A stretch of DNA of 64,000 nucleotides from Chrysaora quinquecirrha (taxonomy: Eukaryota > Cnidaria > Scyphozoa > Semaeostomeae > Pelagiidae): assembly GCA_014526335.1 (NCBI GenBank), contig JACTAT010000233.1, positions 1 through 64,000 on the forward strand. The letters are read 5' to 3'. The stretch's first letter is position 1. The number at the start of each line of letters is the position of its first letter. The position numbers were made by a program, and so were the translations under genes. Positions 11,181 to 61,645 of this stretch are shown here, piece by piece. The notes under the pieces are model-generated. The model saw only the letters and a program-made list of their open reading frames with translations, ran no database searches and was not told the DNA's origin.

Positions 11181-11779
11181 ATCTTCCGTGCAAAGTAAGG
11201 TTATACTAACGTAAAATTGCCCAAAATCCGTTCCAAAATGCTCTAAATAATCAATATAGCACCCCTAAAGGGTTAGTAAACGTATGAAGAGAGCCGTTTT
11301 TCCTGTCCCCAGTGTTAGAGATGATTGCAATCCAAAGGCACGAGCGAATAGAACACACAAGTGTGGCTATATACAGCAATCATGATAAAAAGAACATAAA
11401 CTATATACAAGGCTAACGGGTCTCAAGTGCGATCCGGAATTACCGTGTAGTAGCGATCTATTATGACACACAACGATAACCGAAGAATAAACTAAAAGGT
11501 ACAGAATATATTGGAACATACGCAGAAATAAGAATTAAACTAACCAATCGTGTTCAAGAATAACAGAAAAGGTGTTCCTTAAGATTTACGTAAAAAGAAG
11601 AACATGCGTTACAAAAACAACTAGTCATCAACCATATGTAAATACTGAATGATACGAAAAAAAGGCTATTACTAAGGAAGTACAAGTTAAGCAACGAAAA
11701 GACAATGAATTAAATATACTTCCAAAAGAAAAATACAATGTAGCATGAATGAAAAAGGTGCTATCGTGACAAACGTTAA

Positions 11780-14700
11780 AGTTTCCAAGGCTATAATAAG
11801 GCATCTGAGAGTCAATAAAATTGCAGGAAAAAACTCAAAAACAAAATAAAAACCTACCAAAACGGCCATTTTCGGGCAAAAAGGCAAGGCTATACTAAGG
11901 CAAAATGGCCAAAGATCGGCAATAAATCGGGTGCTTCCAAAATCCTCAAAACCTCCATAACTTTACCCAAAGGGCTAAATAAGTCATTTTGGGGGCTCCC
12001 AAGGCTATAGTAAAGCTGTTTAGCTCATAAAATCGACAAAATAAAAACCTTAAAAAATGGCTATTTTTGGGCAAAAAGGCAAGGCTATACTAAGGCAAAA
12101 TGGCCAAAAATCGGCAAAAATCCGGGATTTCTAAAATCCTCAAAATCTTCGAAAATATTATTCAAAAAGCTAAAAAAGCCATTTTGGAGGTTTCTAAGGC
12201 TATAATAAAGCTGTTTAGTTCATAAAATCGAGAAAATAAAAACCCTAAAAAATGGCTATTTTTGGGCAAAAAGGCAAGGCTATACTAAGGCAAAATGGCC
12301 AAAAATCGGCAAAAATCCGGGGTTTCTAAAATCCTCAAAATCTTCGAAAATATTATTCAAAAAGCTAAAAAAGCCATTTTGAAGGTTTCTAAGGCTATAA
12401 TAAAGCTGTTTAGTTCATAAAATCGAGAAAATAAAAACCCTAAAAAATGGCCATTTTTGGGCAAAAAGGCAAGGCTATACTAAGGCAAAATGGCCAAAAA
12501 TCGTCCAAAATCCCGGATTTCTAAAATCCTCAAAATATTCGAAAATATTACTCAAAGAGCTAAATAAATCATTTTGGGGGTTCCTATGGCCATAATAAAG
12601 CTGTTTAGCCCATAAAATACACAAAATAAAAAACCTAAAAAATGGCGATTTTTGGGCAAAAAGGCAAGGTTATACTAAGGCAAAATGGCCAAAAATCGGC
12701 CAAAATCCGGGGTTTCTAAAATCTTCAAAATCTTCAAAAATATTACCCAAAGGGCTAAATAAGCCATTTTGGAGGTTTCTAAGGCTATAATAAAGCTGTT
12801 TAGCCCATAAAATCGACAAAATAAAAACCCTAAAAAATGGCTATTTTTGGGCAAAAGGGCAAGGCTATACTAAGGCAAAATGGCCAAAAGTCTGCAAAAA
12901 TCCGGGGTTTCTAAAATCTTCAAGATCTTCAAAAATATTACCCAAAGGGCTAAACAAGCCATTTTGGAGGTTTCTAAGCCTATAATAAAGCTGTTTAGCC
13001 CATAAAATCGACAAAATAAAAACCCTAAAAAATGGCTATTTTTGGGCAAAAAGGCAAGGCTATACTAAGGCAAAATGGCAAAAAATCGGCCAAAATCCGG
13101 GGTTTCCAAAATCCTCAAAATCTTCGAAAATATTATTCAAAAAGCTAAATAAGCCATTTTGGAGGTTTCTAAGGCTATAATAAAGCTGTTTAATTCATAA
13201 AATCGAGAAAATAAAAACCCTAAAGAATGGCCATTTTTGGGCAAAAAGGCAAGGCTATACTAAGGCAAAATGGCCAAAAATCGGCAAAAATTTGAGGTCT
13301 CTTAAATCTTCAAAATCTTCAAAAATATTACCCAAAGGGCTAAATAAGCCATTTTGGAGGTTTCTAAGCCTATAATAAAGCTGTTTAGCCCGTAAAATCG
13401 ACAAAATAAAAACCCGAAAAAATGGCTATTTTTGGGCAAAAAGGCAAGGCTATACTAAGGCAAAATGGCCAAAAGTCGGCCAAAATCCGGGGTTTCGAAA
13501 ATTCTCAGAATCTTCAAAAATATTACCCAAAGAGCTAAATAATCCATTTTATAGGTTCCTAAGGCTATAATAAAGCTGTTTAGCCAATAACATCGACACA
13601 ATAAAAACCCTAAAAAATGGACATTTTCGGGCAAAAAGGCAAGGTTATACTAAGGCAAAATGGCCAAAAATCGGCCAAAATCCGGGGTTTCTAAAATCTT
13701 CAAAATCTTCAAAAATACTTCCCAAAGGGCTAAATAAGCCATTTTGGAGGTTTCTAATGCTATAATAAAGCTGTTTAATTCATAAAATCGAGAAAATAAA
13801 AACCCTAAAGAATGGCCATTTTTGGGCAAAAAGGCAAGGCTATACTAAGGCAAAATGGCCAAAAATCGGCAAAAATTTGAGGTCTCTTAAATCGGCCAAA
13901 ATCCGGGGTTTCTAAAATCTTCAAAATCTTCAAAAATACTTCCCAAAGAGCTAAATAAGCCATTTTGGAGGTTTCTAATGCTATAATAAAAATATTACCC
14001 AAAGGGCTAAATAAGCCATTTTGGAGGTTTCTAAGCCTATAATAAAGCTGTTTAGCCCATAAAATCGACAAAATAAAAACCTAAAAATGGCAATTTTTGG
14101 GCAAAAAAGGCAGATTATACTAAGGCAAAATGGCCAAAATCGGCCAAAATCCGGGGTTTCTAAAATCTTCAAAATCTTCAAAATATTACCCAAAGGGCTA
14201 AATAAGCCATTTTAATGGCCAAAAATCGGCCAAAATCCGGGGTTTCGAAAATTCTCAGAATCTTCAAAATATTACCCAAAGAGCTAAATAATCCATTTTA
14301 TAGGTTCCTAAGGCTATAATAAAGCTGTTTAGCCAATAACATCGACACAATAAAAACCCTAAAAATGGACATTTTCGGGCAAAAGGCAAGGTTATACTAA
14401 GGCAAAATGGCCAAAAATCGGCCAAAATCCGGGGTTTCTAAAATCTTCAAAATCTTCAAAATACATAAGCCATTTTGGAGGTTTCTAATGCTATAATAAA
14501 GCTGTTTAATTCATAAAATCGAGAAAATAAAAACCCTAAAGAATGGCCATTTTTGGGCAAAAAGGCAAGGCTATACTAAGGCAAAATGGCCAAAAATCGG
14601 CAAAAATTTGAGGTCTCTTAAATCTTCAAAATCTTCAAAAATATTACCCAAAGGGCTAAATAAGCCATTTTTGAGGTTTCTAAGCCTATAATAAAGCTGT

Positions 14701-17700
14701 TTAGCCCATAAAATCGACAAAATAAAAACCCAAAAAATGGCTATTTTTGGGCAAAAAGGCAAGGCTATACTAAGGCAAAATGACCAAAAGTCGGCCAAAA
14801 TCCGGGGTTTCGAAAATTCTCAGAATCTTCAAAAATATTACCCAAAGAGCTAAATAATCCATTTTATAGGTTCCTAAGGCTATAATAAAGCTGTTTAGCC
14901 AATAACATCGACACAATAAAAACCCTAAAAAATGGACATTTTCGGGCAAAAAGGCAAGGTTATACTAAGGCAAAATGGCCAAAAATCGGCCAAAATCCGG
15001 GGTTTCTAAAATCTTCAAAATCTTCAAAAATACTACCCAAAGAGCTAAATAAGCCATTTTAGAGGTTTCTAAGGCTATAATAAAGCTGTTTAGCCCATAA
15101 AATCGACAAAATAAAAACCCTAAAAAATGGCTATTTTTGGGCAAAAGGGCAAGGCTATACTAAGGCAAAATGGCCAAAAGTCGGCAAAAATCCGGGGTTT
15201 CTAAAATCTTCAAAATCTTCAAAAATATTACCCAAAGGGCTAAATAAGCCATTTTGGAGGTTTCTAAGCATATAATAAAGCTGTTTAGCTCATAAAATCG
15301 ACAAAATAAAAACCTTAAAAAATGGCTATTTTTGAGCAAAAGGGCAAGGCTATACTAAGGCAAAATGGCCAAAAATCGGCAAAAATTTGAGGTCTCTTAA
15401 ATCTTCAAGATCTTCAAAAATATTACCCAAAGGGCTAAATAAGCCATTTTGGAGGTTTCTAAGCCTATAATAAAGCTGTTTAGCCCATAAAATCGACAAA
15501 ATAAAAACCCTAAAAAATGGCAATTTTTGGGCAAAAAGGCAGATTATACTAAGGCAAAATGGCCAAAAATCGGCAAAAATCCGGGGTTTCTAAAATCTTC
15601 AAAATCTTCAAAAATATTACCCAAAGGGCTAAATAAGCCATTTTGAGGTTTCTAAGGCTATAATAAAGCTGTTTAGCCCATAAAATCGACAAAATAAAAA
15701 CCCGAAAAAATGGCTATTTTTGGGCAAAAAGGCAAGGCTATACTAAGGCAAAATGGCCAAAAGTCGGCCAAAATCCGGGGTTTCGAAAATTCTCAGAATC
15801 TTAAAAAATATTACACAAAGAGCTAAATAATCCATTTTATAGGTTCCTAAGGCTATAATAAAGCTGTTTAGCCAATAACATCGACACAATAAAAACCCTA
15901 AAAAATGGACATTTTCGGGCAAAAAGGCAAGGTTATACTAAGGCAAAATGGCCAAAAATCGGCCAAAATCCGGGGTTTCTAAAATCTTCAAAATCTTCAA
16001 AGATATTACCCAAAGGGCTAAATAAGCCATTTTGGAGGTTTCTAAGGCTATAATAAAGCTGTTTAGTTCATAAAATCGAGAAAATAAAAACCCTAAAAAA
16101 TGGCCATTTTTGGGCAAAAAGGCAAGGCTATACTAAGGCAAAATGACCAAAAATCGTCCAAAATCCCGGATTTCTAAAATCCTCAAAATATTCGAAAATA
16201 CTACTCAAAGAGCTAAATAAATCATTTTGGGGGTTTCTAAGGCTATAATAAAGCTGTTTAGTTCATAAAATCGAGAAAATAAAAACCCTAAAAAATGTCC
16301 ATTTTTGGGCGAAAAGGCAAGGCTATACTAAGGCAAAATGGCCAAAAATCGGCCAAAATCCGGGGTTTCTAAAATCTTCAAAATCTTCAAAAATATTACC
16401 CAAAGGGCTAAATAAGCCATTTTGGAGGTTTCTAAGGCTATAATAAAACTGTTTAGCCCATAAAATCGACAAAATAAAAACCTAAAAAATGGCCATTTTT
16501 GGGCAAAAAGGCAAGGCTATACTAAGGCAAAATGGCCAAAAATCGGCCAAAATCCGGGGTTTCTAAAATCTTCAAAATCTTCAAAAATATTACCCAAAGG
16601 GCTAAATAAGCCATTTTGGAGGTTTCTAAGGCTATAATAAAACTGTTTAGCCCATAAAATCGACAAAATAAAAACCTAAAAAATGGCCATTTTTGGGCAA
16701 AAAGGCAAGGCTATACTAAGGCAAAATGGCCAAAAATCGGCAAAAATTTGAGGTCTCTTAAATCTTCAAGATCTTCAAAAATATTACCCAAAGGGCTAAA
16801 TAAGCCATTTTGGAGGTTTCTAAGCCTATAATAAAGCTGTTTAGCCCATAAAATCGACAAAATAAAAACCCTAAAAAATGGCTATTTTTGGGCAAAAAGG
16901 CAAGGCTATACTAAGGCAAAATGGCCAAAAATCGGCCAAAATCCGGGGTTTCTAAAATCTTCAAAATCTTCAAAAATATTACCCAAAGGGCTAAATAAGC
17001 CATTTTGGAGGTTTCTAAGGCTATAATAAAGCTGTTTAGCCCATAAAATCGACAAAATAAAAACCCTAAAAAATGGCTATTTTTGGGCAAAAGGGCAAGG
17101 CTATACTAAGGCAAAATGGCCAAAAGTCTGCAAAAATCCGGGGTTTCTAAAATCTTCAAAATCTTCAAAAATATTACCCAAAGGGCTAAATAAGCCATTT
17201 TGAGGTTTCTAAGGCTATAATAAAGCTGTTTAGCCCATAAAATCGACAAAATAAAAACCCTGAAAAATGGCTATTTTTGGGCAAAAAGGCAAGGCTATAC
17301 TAAGGCAAAATGGCCAAAAATCGGCCAAAATCCGGGATTTCTAAAATCCTCAAAATCTTCGAAAATATTACTCAAAGGGCTAAATAAATCATTTTGGGGG
17401 TTTCTAAGGCTATAATAAAGCTGTTTAGTTCATAAAATCGAGAAAATAAAAACCCTAAAAAATGTCCATTTTTGGGCGAAAATGGCAAGGCTATACTAAG
17501 GCAAAATGGCCAAAAATCGGCCAAAATCCGGGGTTTCTAAAATCTTCAAGATCTTCAAAAATATTACCCAAAGGGCTAAATAAGCCATTTTGGAGGTTTC
17601 TAAGGCTATAATAAAGCTGTTTAGCCCATAAAATCGACAAAATAAAAACCTAAAAAATGGCTATTTTTGGACAAAAGGGCAAGGCTATACTAAGGCAAAA

Positions 17701-20700
17701 TGGCCAAAAATCGGCAAAAATCCGGGGTTTCTAAAATCTTCAAAATCTTCAAAAATATTACCCAAAGGGCTAAATAAGCCATTTTGGAGGTTTCTAAGGC
17801 TATAATAAAGCTGTTTAGCCCATAAAATCGACAAAATAAAAACCCTAAAAAATGGCTATTTTTGAGCAAAAGGGCAACGCTATACTAAGGCAAAATGGCC
17901 AAAAGTCTGCAAAAATCCGGGATTTCTAAAATCCTCAAAATCTTCGAAAATATTACTCAAAGGGCTAAATAAATCATTTTGCGGGTTTCTAAGGCTATAA
18001 TAAAGCTGTTTAGTTCATAAAATCGAGAAAATAAAAACCCTAAAAAATGTCCATTTTTGGGCGAAAAGGCAAGGTTATACTAAGGCAAAATGGCCAAAAA
18101 TCGGCCAAAATCCGGGGTTTCTAAAATCTTCAAAATCTTCAAAAATACTACCCAAAGGGCTAAATAAGCCATTTTGGAGGTTTCTAAGGCTATAATAAAG
18201 CTGTTTAGCCCATAAAATCGACAAAATAAAAACCCTAAAAAATGGCAATTTTTGGGCAAAAGGGCAAGGCTATACTAAGGCAAAATGGCCAAAAGTCGGC
18301 AAAAATCCGGGGTTTCAAAAATCTTCAAAATCTTCAAAAATATTACCCAAAGGGCTAAATAAGCCATTTTGGAGGTTTGTAAGGCTATAATAAAGCTGTT
18401 TAGCCCATAAAATCGACAAAATAAAAACCCTAAAAAATGGCTATTTTTGGGCAAAAGGGCAAGGCTATACTAAGGCAAAATGGCCAAAAGTCTGCAAAAA
18501 TCCGGGGTTTCTAAAATCTTCAAAATCTTCAAAAATATTACCCAAAGGGCTAAATAAGCCATTTTGAGGTTTCTAAGGCTATAATAAAGCTGTTTAGCCC
18601 ATAAAATCGACAAAATAAAAACCCTAAAAAATGGCTATTTTTGAGCAAAAAGGCAAGGCTATACTAAGGCAAAATGGCCAAAAATCGGCCAAAATTCGGG
18701 ATTTCTAAAATCCTCAAAATCTTCGAAAATATTACTCAAAGGGCTAAATAAATCATTTTGGGGGTTTCTAAGGCTAAAATAAAGCTGTTTAGTTCATAAA
18801 ATCGAGAAAATAAAAACCCTAAAAAATGTCCATTTTTGGGCGAAAAGGCAAGGCTATACTAAGGCAAAATGGCCAAAAATCGGCAAAAATCCGGGGTTTC
18901 TAAAATCTTCAAAATCTTCGAAAATATTATTCAAAAAGCTAAAAAAAGCCATTTTGGAGGTTTCTAAGGCTATAATAAAGCTGTTTAGCCCATAAAATCG
19001 ACAAAATAAAAACCCTAAAAAATGGCTATTTTTGGGCAAAAGGGCAAGGCTATACTAAGGCAAAATGGCCAAAAGTCTGCAAAAATCCGGGGCTTCTAAA
19101 ATCTTCAAAATCTTCAAAAATATTACCCAAAGGGCTAAATAAGCCATTTTGAGGTTTCTAAGGCTATAATAAAGCTGTTTAGCCCATAAAATCGACAAAA
19201 TAAAAACCCTGAAAAATGGCTATTTTTGGGCAAAAAGGCAAGGCTATACTAAGGCAAAATGGCCAAAAATCGGCCAAAATCCGGGATTTCCAAAATCCTC
19301 AAAATCTTCGAAAATATTACTCAAAGTGCTAAATAAATCATTTTGGGGGTTTCTAAGGCTATAATAAAGCTGTTTAGTTCATAAAATCGAGAAAATAAAA
19401 ACCCTAAAAAATGTCCATTTTTGGGCGAAAATGGCAAGGCTATACTAAGGCAAAATGGCCAAAAATCGGCCAAAATCCGGGGTTTCTAAAATCTTCAAGA
19501 TCTTCAAAAATATTACCCAAAGGGCTAAATAAGCCATTTTGGATGTTTCTAAGGCTATAATAAAGCTGTTTAGCCCATAAAATCGACAAAATAAAAACCT
19601 AAAAAATGGCTATTCTTGGACAAAAGGGCAAGGCTATACTAAGGCAAAATGGCCAAAAATCGGCAAAAATCCGGGGTTTCTAAAATCTTCAAAATCTTCA
19701 AAAATATTACCCAAAGGGCTAAATAAGCCATTTTGGAGGTTTCTAAGGCTATAATAAAGCTGTTTAGCCCATAAAATCGACAAAATAAAAACCCTAAAAA
19801 ATGGCTATTTTTGAGCAAAAGGGCAACGCTATACTAAGGCAAAATGGCCAAGAATCGGCAAAAATCTGGGGTTTCTAAAATCCTCAAAATCTTCGAAAAT
19901 ATTATTCAAAAAGCTAAATAAGCCATTTTGGAGGTTTCTAAGGCTATAATAAAGTTGTTTAATTCATAAAATCGAGAAAATAAAAACCCTAAAGAATGGC
20001 CATTTTTGGGCAAAAAGGCAAGGCTATACTAAGGCAAAATGGCCAAAAATCGGCAAAAATTTGAGGTCTCTTAAATCTTCAAGATCTTCAAAAATATTAC
20101 CCAAAGGGCTAAATAAGCCATTTTGGAGGTTTCTAAGCCTATAATAAAGCTGTTTAGCCCATTAAATCGACAAAATAAAAACCCTAAAAAATGGCTATTT
20201 TTGGGCAAAAAGGCAAGGCTATACTAAGGCAAAATGGCCAAAAATCGGCCAAAATCCGGGGTTTCCAAAATCCTCAAAATCTTCGAAAATATTATTCAAA
20301 AAGCTAAATAAACCATTTTGGAGTTTTCTAAGGCTATAATAAAGCTGTTTAATTCATAAAATTGAGAAAATAAAAACCCTAAAGAATGGCCATTTTTGGG
20401 CAAAAAGGCAAGGCTATACTAAGGCAAAATGGCCAAAAATCGGCAAAAATTTGAGGTCTCTTAAGTCTTCAAAATCTTCAAAAATATTACCCAAAGGGCT
20501 AAATAAGCCATTTTGGAGGTTTCTAAGGCTATAATAAAGCTGTTTAATTCATAAAATCGAGAAAATAAAAGCCCTAAAGAATGGCCATTTTTGGGCAAAA
20601 AGGCAAGGCTATACTAAGGCAAAATGGCCAAAAATCGGCAAAAATTTGAGGTTTCTTAAATCTTCAAAATCTTCAAAAATATTACCCAAAGGGCTAAATA

Positions 20701-21820
20701 AGCCATTTTGGAGGTTTCTAAGGCTATAATAAAGCTGTTTAATTCATAAAATCGAGAAAATAAAAACCCTAAAGAATGGCCATTTTTGGGCAAAAAGGCA
20801 AGGCTATACTAAGGCAAAATGGCCAAAAATCGGCAAAAATTTGAGGTCTCTTAAATCTTCAAAATCTTCAAAAATATTACCCAAAGGGCTAAATAAGCCA
20901 TTTTGGAGGTTTCTAAGCCTATAATAAAGCTGTTTATCCCATAAAATCGACAAAATAAAAACCCTAAAAAATGGCTATTTTTGGGCAAAAAGGCAAGGCT
21001 ATACTAAGGCAAAATGGCCAAAAGTCGGCCAAAATCCGGGGTTTCGAAAATTCTCAGAATCTTCAAAAATATGACCCAAAGAGCTAAATAATCCATTTTA
21101 TAGGTTCCTAAGGCTATAATAAAGCTGTTTAGCCCATAAAATCGACAAAATAAAAACCCTAAAAAATGGCTATTTTTGGGCAAAAAGGCAAGGCTATACT
21201 AAGGCAAAATGGCCAAAAGTCGGCCAAAATCCGGGGTTTCGAAAATTCTCAGAATCTTCAAAAATATTACCCAAAGAGCTAAAAAATCCATTTTATAGGT
21301 TCCTAACGCTATACTAAAGCTGTTTAGTTCATAAAATCGAGAAAATAAAAACCCTAAGGCAAAATGGCCAAAAATCGGGGGTTTCTAAAATCCTCAAAAT
21401 CTTCAAAAATATTACCAAAAGGGCTAAATAAGCCATTTTGGAGGTTCCTAGGGCTATAACAATGCTGTTTAGCCAATATAATCGACAAAATAAAACCCCT
21501 AAAAATTGGCAATTTTCGGGCAAAAAGGCAAGGCTATACTAAGACAAAATGGCCCAAAATTGAGGGTTCCTTAAAGTGCTCCAAATCATGAATATTGCAC
21601 CTCGAAGGGGTGAATAAACCATTTCTATTGGTTTCCAAGGCTATTTTGAGGCAGCTGAGTCCGTAAAAAAGAAAAAGTAAAACTCTCACCGATTAGGAAG
21701 AAAAAAGGCTTTGATAAAGTTACGAAGCGATCGTCGTCCTGATTACAATGAACATTCTAGAATCGGCCATATTTTGATGCAAAAGGCAAAGTTGTACTAA
21801 ACAGATTAACTGCGAAAAGC
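11780..21820. repeat. 195-bp satellite array (about 50 monomers)
   Basis: Monomers contain ggcaaggctatactaaggca, ccaaaatccggggtttctaa and aaggctataataaagctgtt. The ccatttttgggc/ctatttttgggc start recurs at 12061, 12256 and 12451, a period of 195. Monomers near both ends are more diverged, and traces extend left to about 11180, as expected for an array maintained by unequal exchange. A ten-monomer block repeats at 1,949 bases (see findings). The minus strand shows recurrent open frames of 60-98 codons because 195 is a multiple of three, but they are broken in most monomers, so coding is not supported. The array lies between the 3' ends of two convergent genes. Confidence 0.97.
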
Positions 21821-22834
21821 ACCAGGATGAAGATCGGTAAGAAATAAAAAATTGATGTGATATCTCATTGCTTGCATTTCATAATAAATTGAATGGTTTA
21901 CACTAAATTCATGTAAAGAGAAGTTCTACTTGATATATAATTACACAATAACTTCAATTTCTAACAATTTATTACAAGAACTATTTTCAATAATTATTTT
22001 TATTTGGTAACGTTTTCCCCAATAACAACATATAAACCAGGCCAAGATAGCTGAACGGTTAAAGGGTTATTTGATGCGATAACTATGGCAGGAAAATTTT
22101 TCAGGAACTTTCATTGATAGAAACAGAAAACTAGGTATTCACATAGTTACAGAACTGTTAGGTAGCCCTTGTTTTGAATTAATATGCTAAAGTTAGGTAT
22201 AGCATAAATGCACAACACATAGGAGCCCACACCTTCAAATTTCAGCTTATAGTACTGTTAAAACCTAAGTATTGATTGCAATAAAACTATGAACGAGGGA
22301 AAAGATTTTTGTCAACCTTTGATAATTTGGACAGGACCTTAGTCTCAAACAGTCCACGTTAATTCAGGGTACATGTAAGGCATGGATAAGGGCAAAGTTG
22401 TAATGTCATAAAGGGTTCAGAGAAAGGGCTCAAAAGGGTTAAAGTAAAGGGTTTAGCCCTCCCCACAAATAAGGCCCCACCGTAAAATACATTTTTGAAA
22501 ACAAGCCCCGGGGCTTATTTGAGTATTTACGGTATACCAAGGAGCTAAGAGCAAAGGGTTAAGAGCAAAAGGTTTAGTGTAACAAGTTATAGCTTGGGTT
22601 ACTACGGGTCAAGGATCAGGTGCAGGATTTATTGTTTTTGTTAGGGTTTTTGCTAATCTTGGTTTCCTGTGACCTCCACCCGCTAAACTGCACTCGTAAT
22701 GTATTGAAAATGTATAACAAGGCAAATTCCAGAACTTACAGAGATAAATCTTTAGAGAAAATGTTTAACGTTGATCTTTTAATAATGAATGACAAGTCTA
22801 TGCGTTAATAAGGTCCCTTGCTGCCTCGCAGAGG
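21821..22834. other. 3' flank of the flippase gene
   Basis: AT-rich sequence with short direct repeats of the form gagcaaagggttaa near 22430-22580. Presumed 3' UTR of the flippase lies at the right side. Nothing else recognised. Confidence 0.4.
22628..22633 (-). terminator. Possible poly(A) signal of the flippase gene
   Basis: AATAAA on the minus strand about 200 bases past the flippase stop codon. It is the first canonical hexamer I noticed downstream; AT-rich sequence makes chance occurrence possible. Confidence 0.4.
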
Positions 22835-58961
<36,127 letters not shown>

Positions 58962-59340
58962 TTTTCTAGTAAGAGCAAACAAGTTAACAGTAGCATCAAT
59001 TACTTTTTAAGGTGTTTCAAACGTGTTTGGGCAACAGGAGGTTTTGAAGATAGCTGGATCCACGCACCAATTATGGATCTTGTTTTCGGATGGTTGTCAC
59101 ACCAAATTGTGACCATTTTTAATTAGGGTCTTAAGGACCAGTCTTTTTGGTCGCCTTAGTGCACTATTCGAGCGGTTTAGACAACGGAAAGTTTTTTCCA
59201 ATAATTAAAAATAGCATAGTTTCTCGACTTTCGGCTCTGTGGAAAGGTTTTCTGGGAGTTTGATTTTAAGTTTCTGGAGCACAGATAGAGACAGTCGTGT
59301 ATTTTATATGTTAAAGTATACAAAACAGCCGTAAATATAT

Positions 59341-59572
59341 TTAGGTGGTGTGGTCGAGTGGTCAAGGCGTTCGGCTCGCGATCGCAAGGTCGTCAAGCCT
59401 ACAGTCAACTCAGCTGTCCATCCTTCCGAGGTCGGTAAATGAGTACCCATGGTATTCGTTCTAGAATATCAGTCTGAGGGCACAAGCTGCAGGTCCACAT
59501 CAGCTGTATAGCTGCCAGAACCCCTGACCTGCATTAACAAATAAAGATTGCTTGCTTGCTTGCTTGCTTGCT
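59341..59572 (+). mobile_element. tRNA-headed SINE, copy 2
   Basis: gtggtcgagtggtcaaggcg is the A-box region; the B box has been lost by a deletion before caagcctacagtcaactcag. The body matches 37.7 kb (gctgtccatcc, gtcggtaaatgagtaccca) and the tail is ttgc units (59550-59572). Confidence 0.8.
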
Positions 59573-59744
59573 GACGGAATGAATAAAAAACGAATAAAAA
59601 TGTGCCTGAACTTGAACGTTGCTAAATAAACTAAGCATAAGAATCAAAGACAAGAGTCTTGATGAACACGTTTTTATAGCATGAAAAACTACTCTGTAAC
59701 ATCTGTTACGCAGAAAACTAAAACAATATTATGTATATGATGAC

Positions 59745-60120
59745 TGAGTGGAACCCGGCCTTGCGGTCACATCGTTAATACTACCAATTCGTTATTGTGG
59801 CACATTTTTTGCCCGGAAAAAGGGCCATACATACTGACCCATTCCATTCTCGTTAAACGGGCACCCCGTTACACACTTTTCTTTTTATAAGAATACAGTC
59901 GATAAGAATATCGAGGCTCAAAATCGCTGAAATTTAAGAGTTATTTAAGAATACATAATGTCACATTGTAAATTAAAAATAATAATTGAAGAATATTTTT
60001 AGGCTCAAAATCGAAAAATCCTAAGAAAAAACGAGGCTCGGCAAAAATTTAAGGTATTCTTATAAAAAATGTGTGTAACAAGGCAAATTTTGGTGCACGT
60101 ATTAACGGGGTTCCACTGTA
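59745..60120. mobile_element. MITE with AGTGGAACCC ends
   Basis: Left gagtggaacccggcc and right cggggttccactgta are inverted repeats, with gttaa..gggcaccccgttacac and its partial inversions inside. Non-coding. Confidence 0.65.
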
Positions 60121-61645
60121 GTACCAAGTCTGTAGCATGTTCAATGCTGTGTTTTCTGTACCTACGTTTCTTCAAATTTTGGATTTTGGACAGGCACAAT
60201 TTCGCTGCACAATATCATTAATACGTATTTTAGACGGGCAGATATGTAGTGACCTGCCTTGGCATATTCTCATGGACAATTACTCGCACTTTTCACAGCA
60301 AGCCAAATTTTACTATTCACAATTCTTCTATTTTAGGTTATGCAGTATTTGCTTCCAGCAAAGCAAAAGGAATTCTCTTGCACGCAGAGCAAGACTTTTA
60401 TCTAAGTAGGCCTATGTATGGAGGCGAGTAAATGCTGCATGTATAGACTTGAAAGGCTACAGTTGACTAGGCTAACTAAGACATCTGCATAATCAAAATA
60501 ATAATAAATACAACATAAAGCAAGCTTCTACATTTCTCTAACAATCCTATAAAATAAATTCCCAAGACCACTTTTAGTCGCGATCGATGTCCTAATAATA
60601 TAAATGTGGATGAGATTATCATCAGTCGATAAAAACAAAATAAACTGCAGCCATGTAAACACAAGGCCACAAAACAAATAGATTAGTCTTGGTCTGTAGG
60701 TTACTCATAGAAATGAGGTATTGAATTTTAGAGATACCCAACTTACCCCAAGTTTTTCACTCATTCAGCTCCTTGCATGCAGCTTTTCTAAGGCCATATT
60801 GTCACAGTTATATTGTAGAAATGCCCCTCCCATCTGACACTATGATCTTTGCTTTTCAACAGGCTTCTGTGGTTGGAGTCCAGCTGCTAATAACAGAAAC
60901 ATTCATCCGATTTTGTAAATAAAACTTTGTGGTCTTTCTTATTCAAATTTCGCTCTGCAAGCAGACCTAATGCAACTGCCTCTTTCTGACAGAAATGAGC
61001 CTCGCTCCAACGTTTTTCAAATTGGCGCCATTGGCACGGTTTTGACGTGCAGACAAAATGGGTAGGGTTAGGGTACGCCTGCCGTACGCCCCCTACGCTT
61101 TAGAAACGCCACGTCAATTCAAGAGCAAAGTTGCTTAAGAAAATGAGCATAGATTGCGTGCGGACTCAGGCACTTTCAGGGTTTCTTAAAAGGAATCACG
61201 AGGTGCGCTCCATCGAATGAAAGGCCTCGGTTTGTTCGCATCGGTGTTATGCCTCCAAACGGGCATTACTGTACATTGCTGCATTTTATTACTGCATATT
61301 CCAACAGCCTTGGCATTAGGTTTCGTAATACACCATACAATAACCTAGATGCTACCTGATCCTTTAACCCCAGCGATTAGTAGAATTTGTAACTTGAGAG
61401 CATAGGAAATATGTGCCTTTCTGCAAAAGCACTTCTTAAAACTTACTGCTAGAAATACAAGACCGATTGATTGATATGGTAGATAAACTTGCTATCTTCG
61501 CACCAGGGGACCACTATTTCAGGGTTAATCTTACCAGTGCGATGCAACCCCAATCCTTGCTCTCGATGTGACCACACCTCATGATTTATTTTGCCTTTGC
61601 CTGGAATTTTTAGAGCTGGCGACTCTCCTCACTCTTAATAACGAG

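Noticed and set aside
13805..21523. Recurrent 60-98 codon minus-strand frames in the satellite
   Set aside because: They arise because the 195-base monomer is a multiple of three; most monomers break the frame and there is no start or splice consistency.
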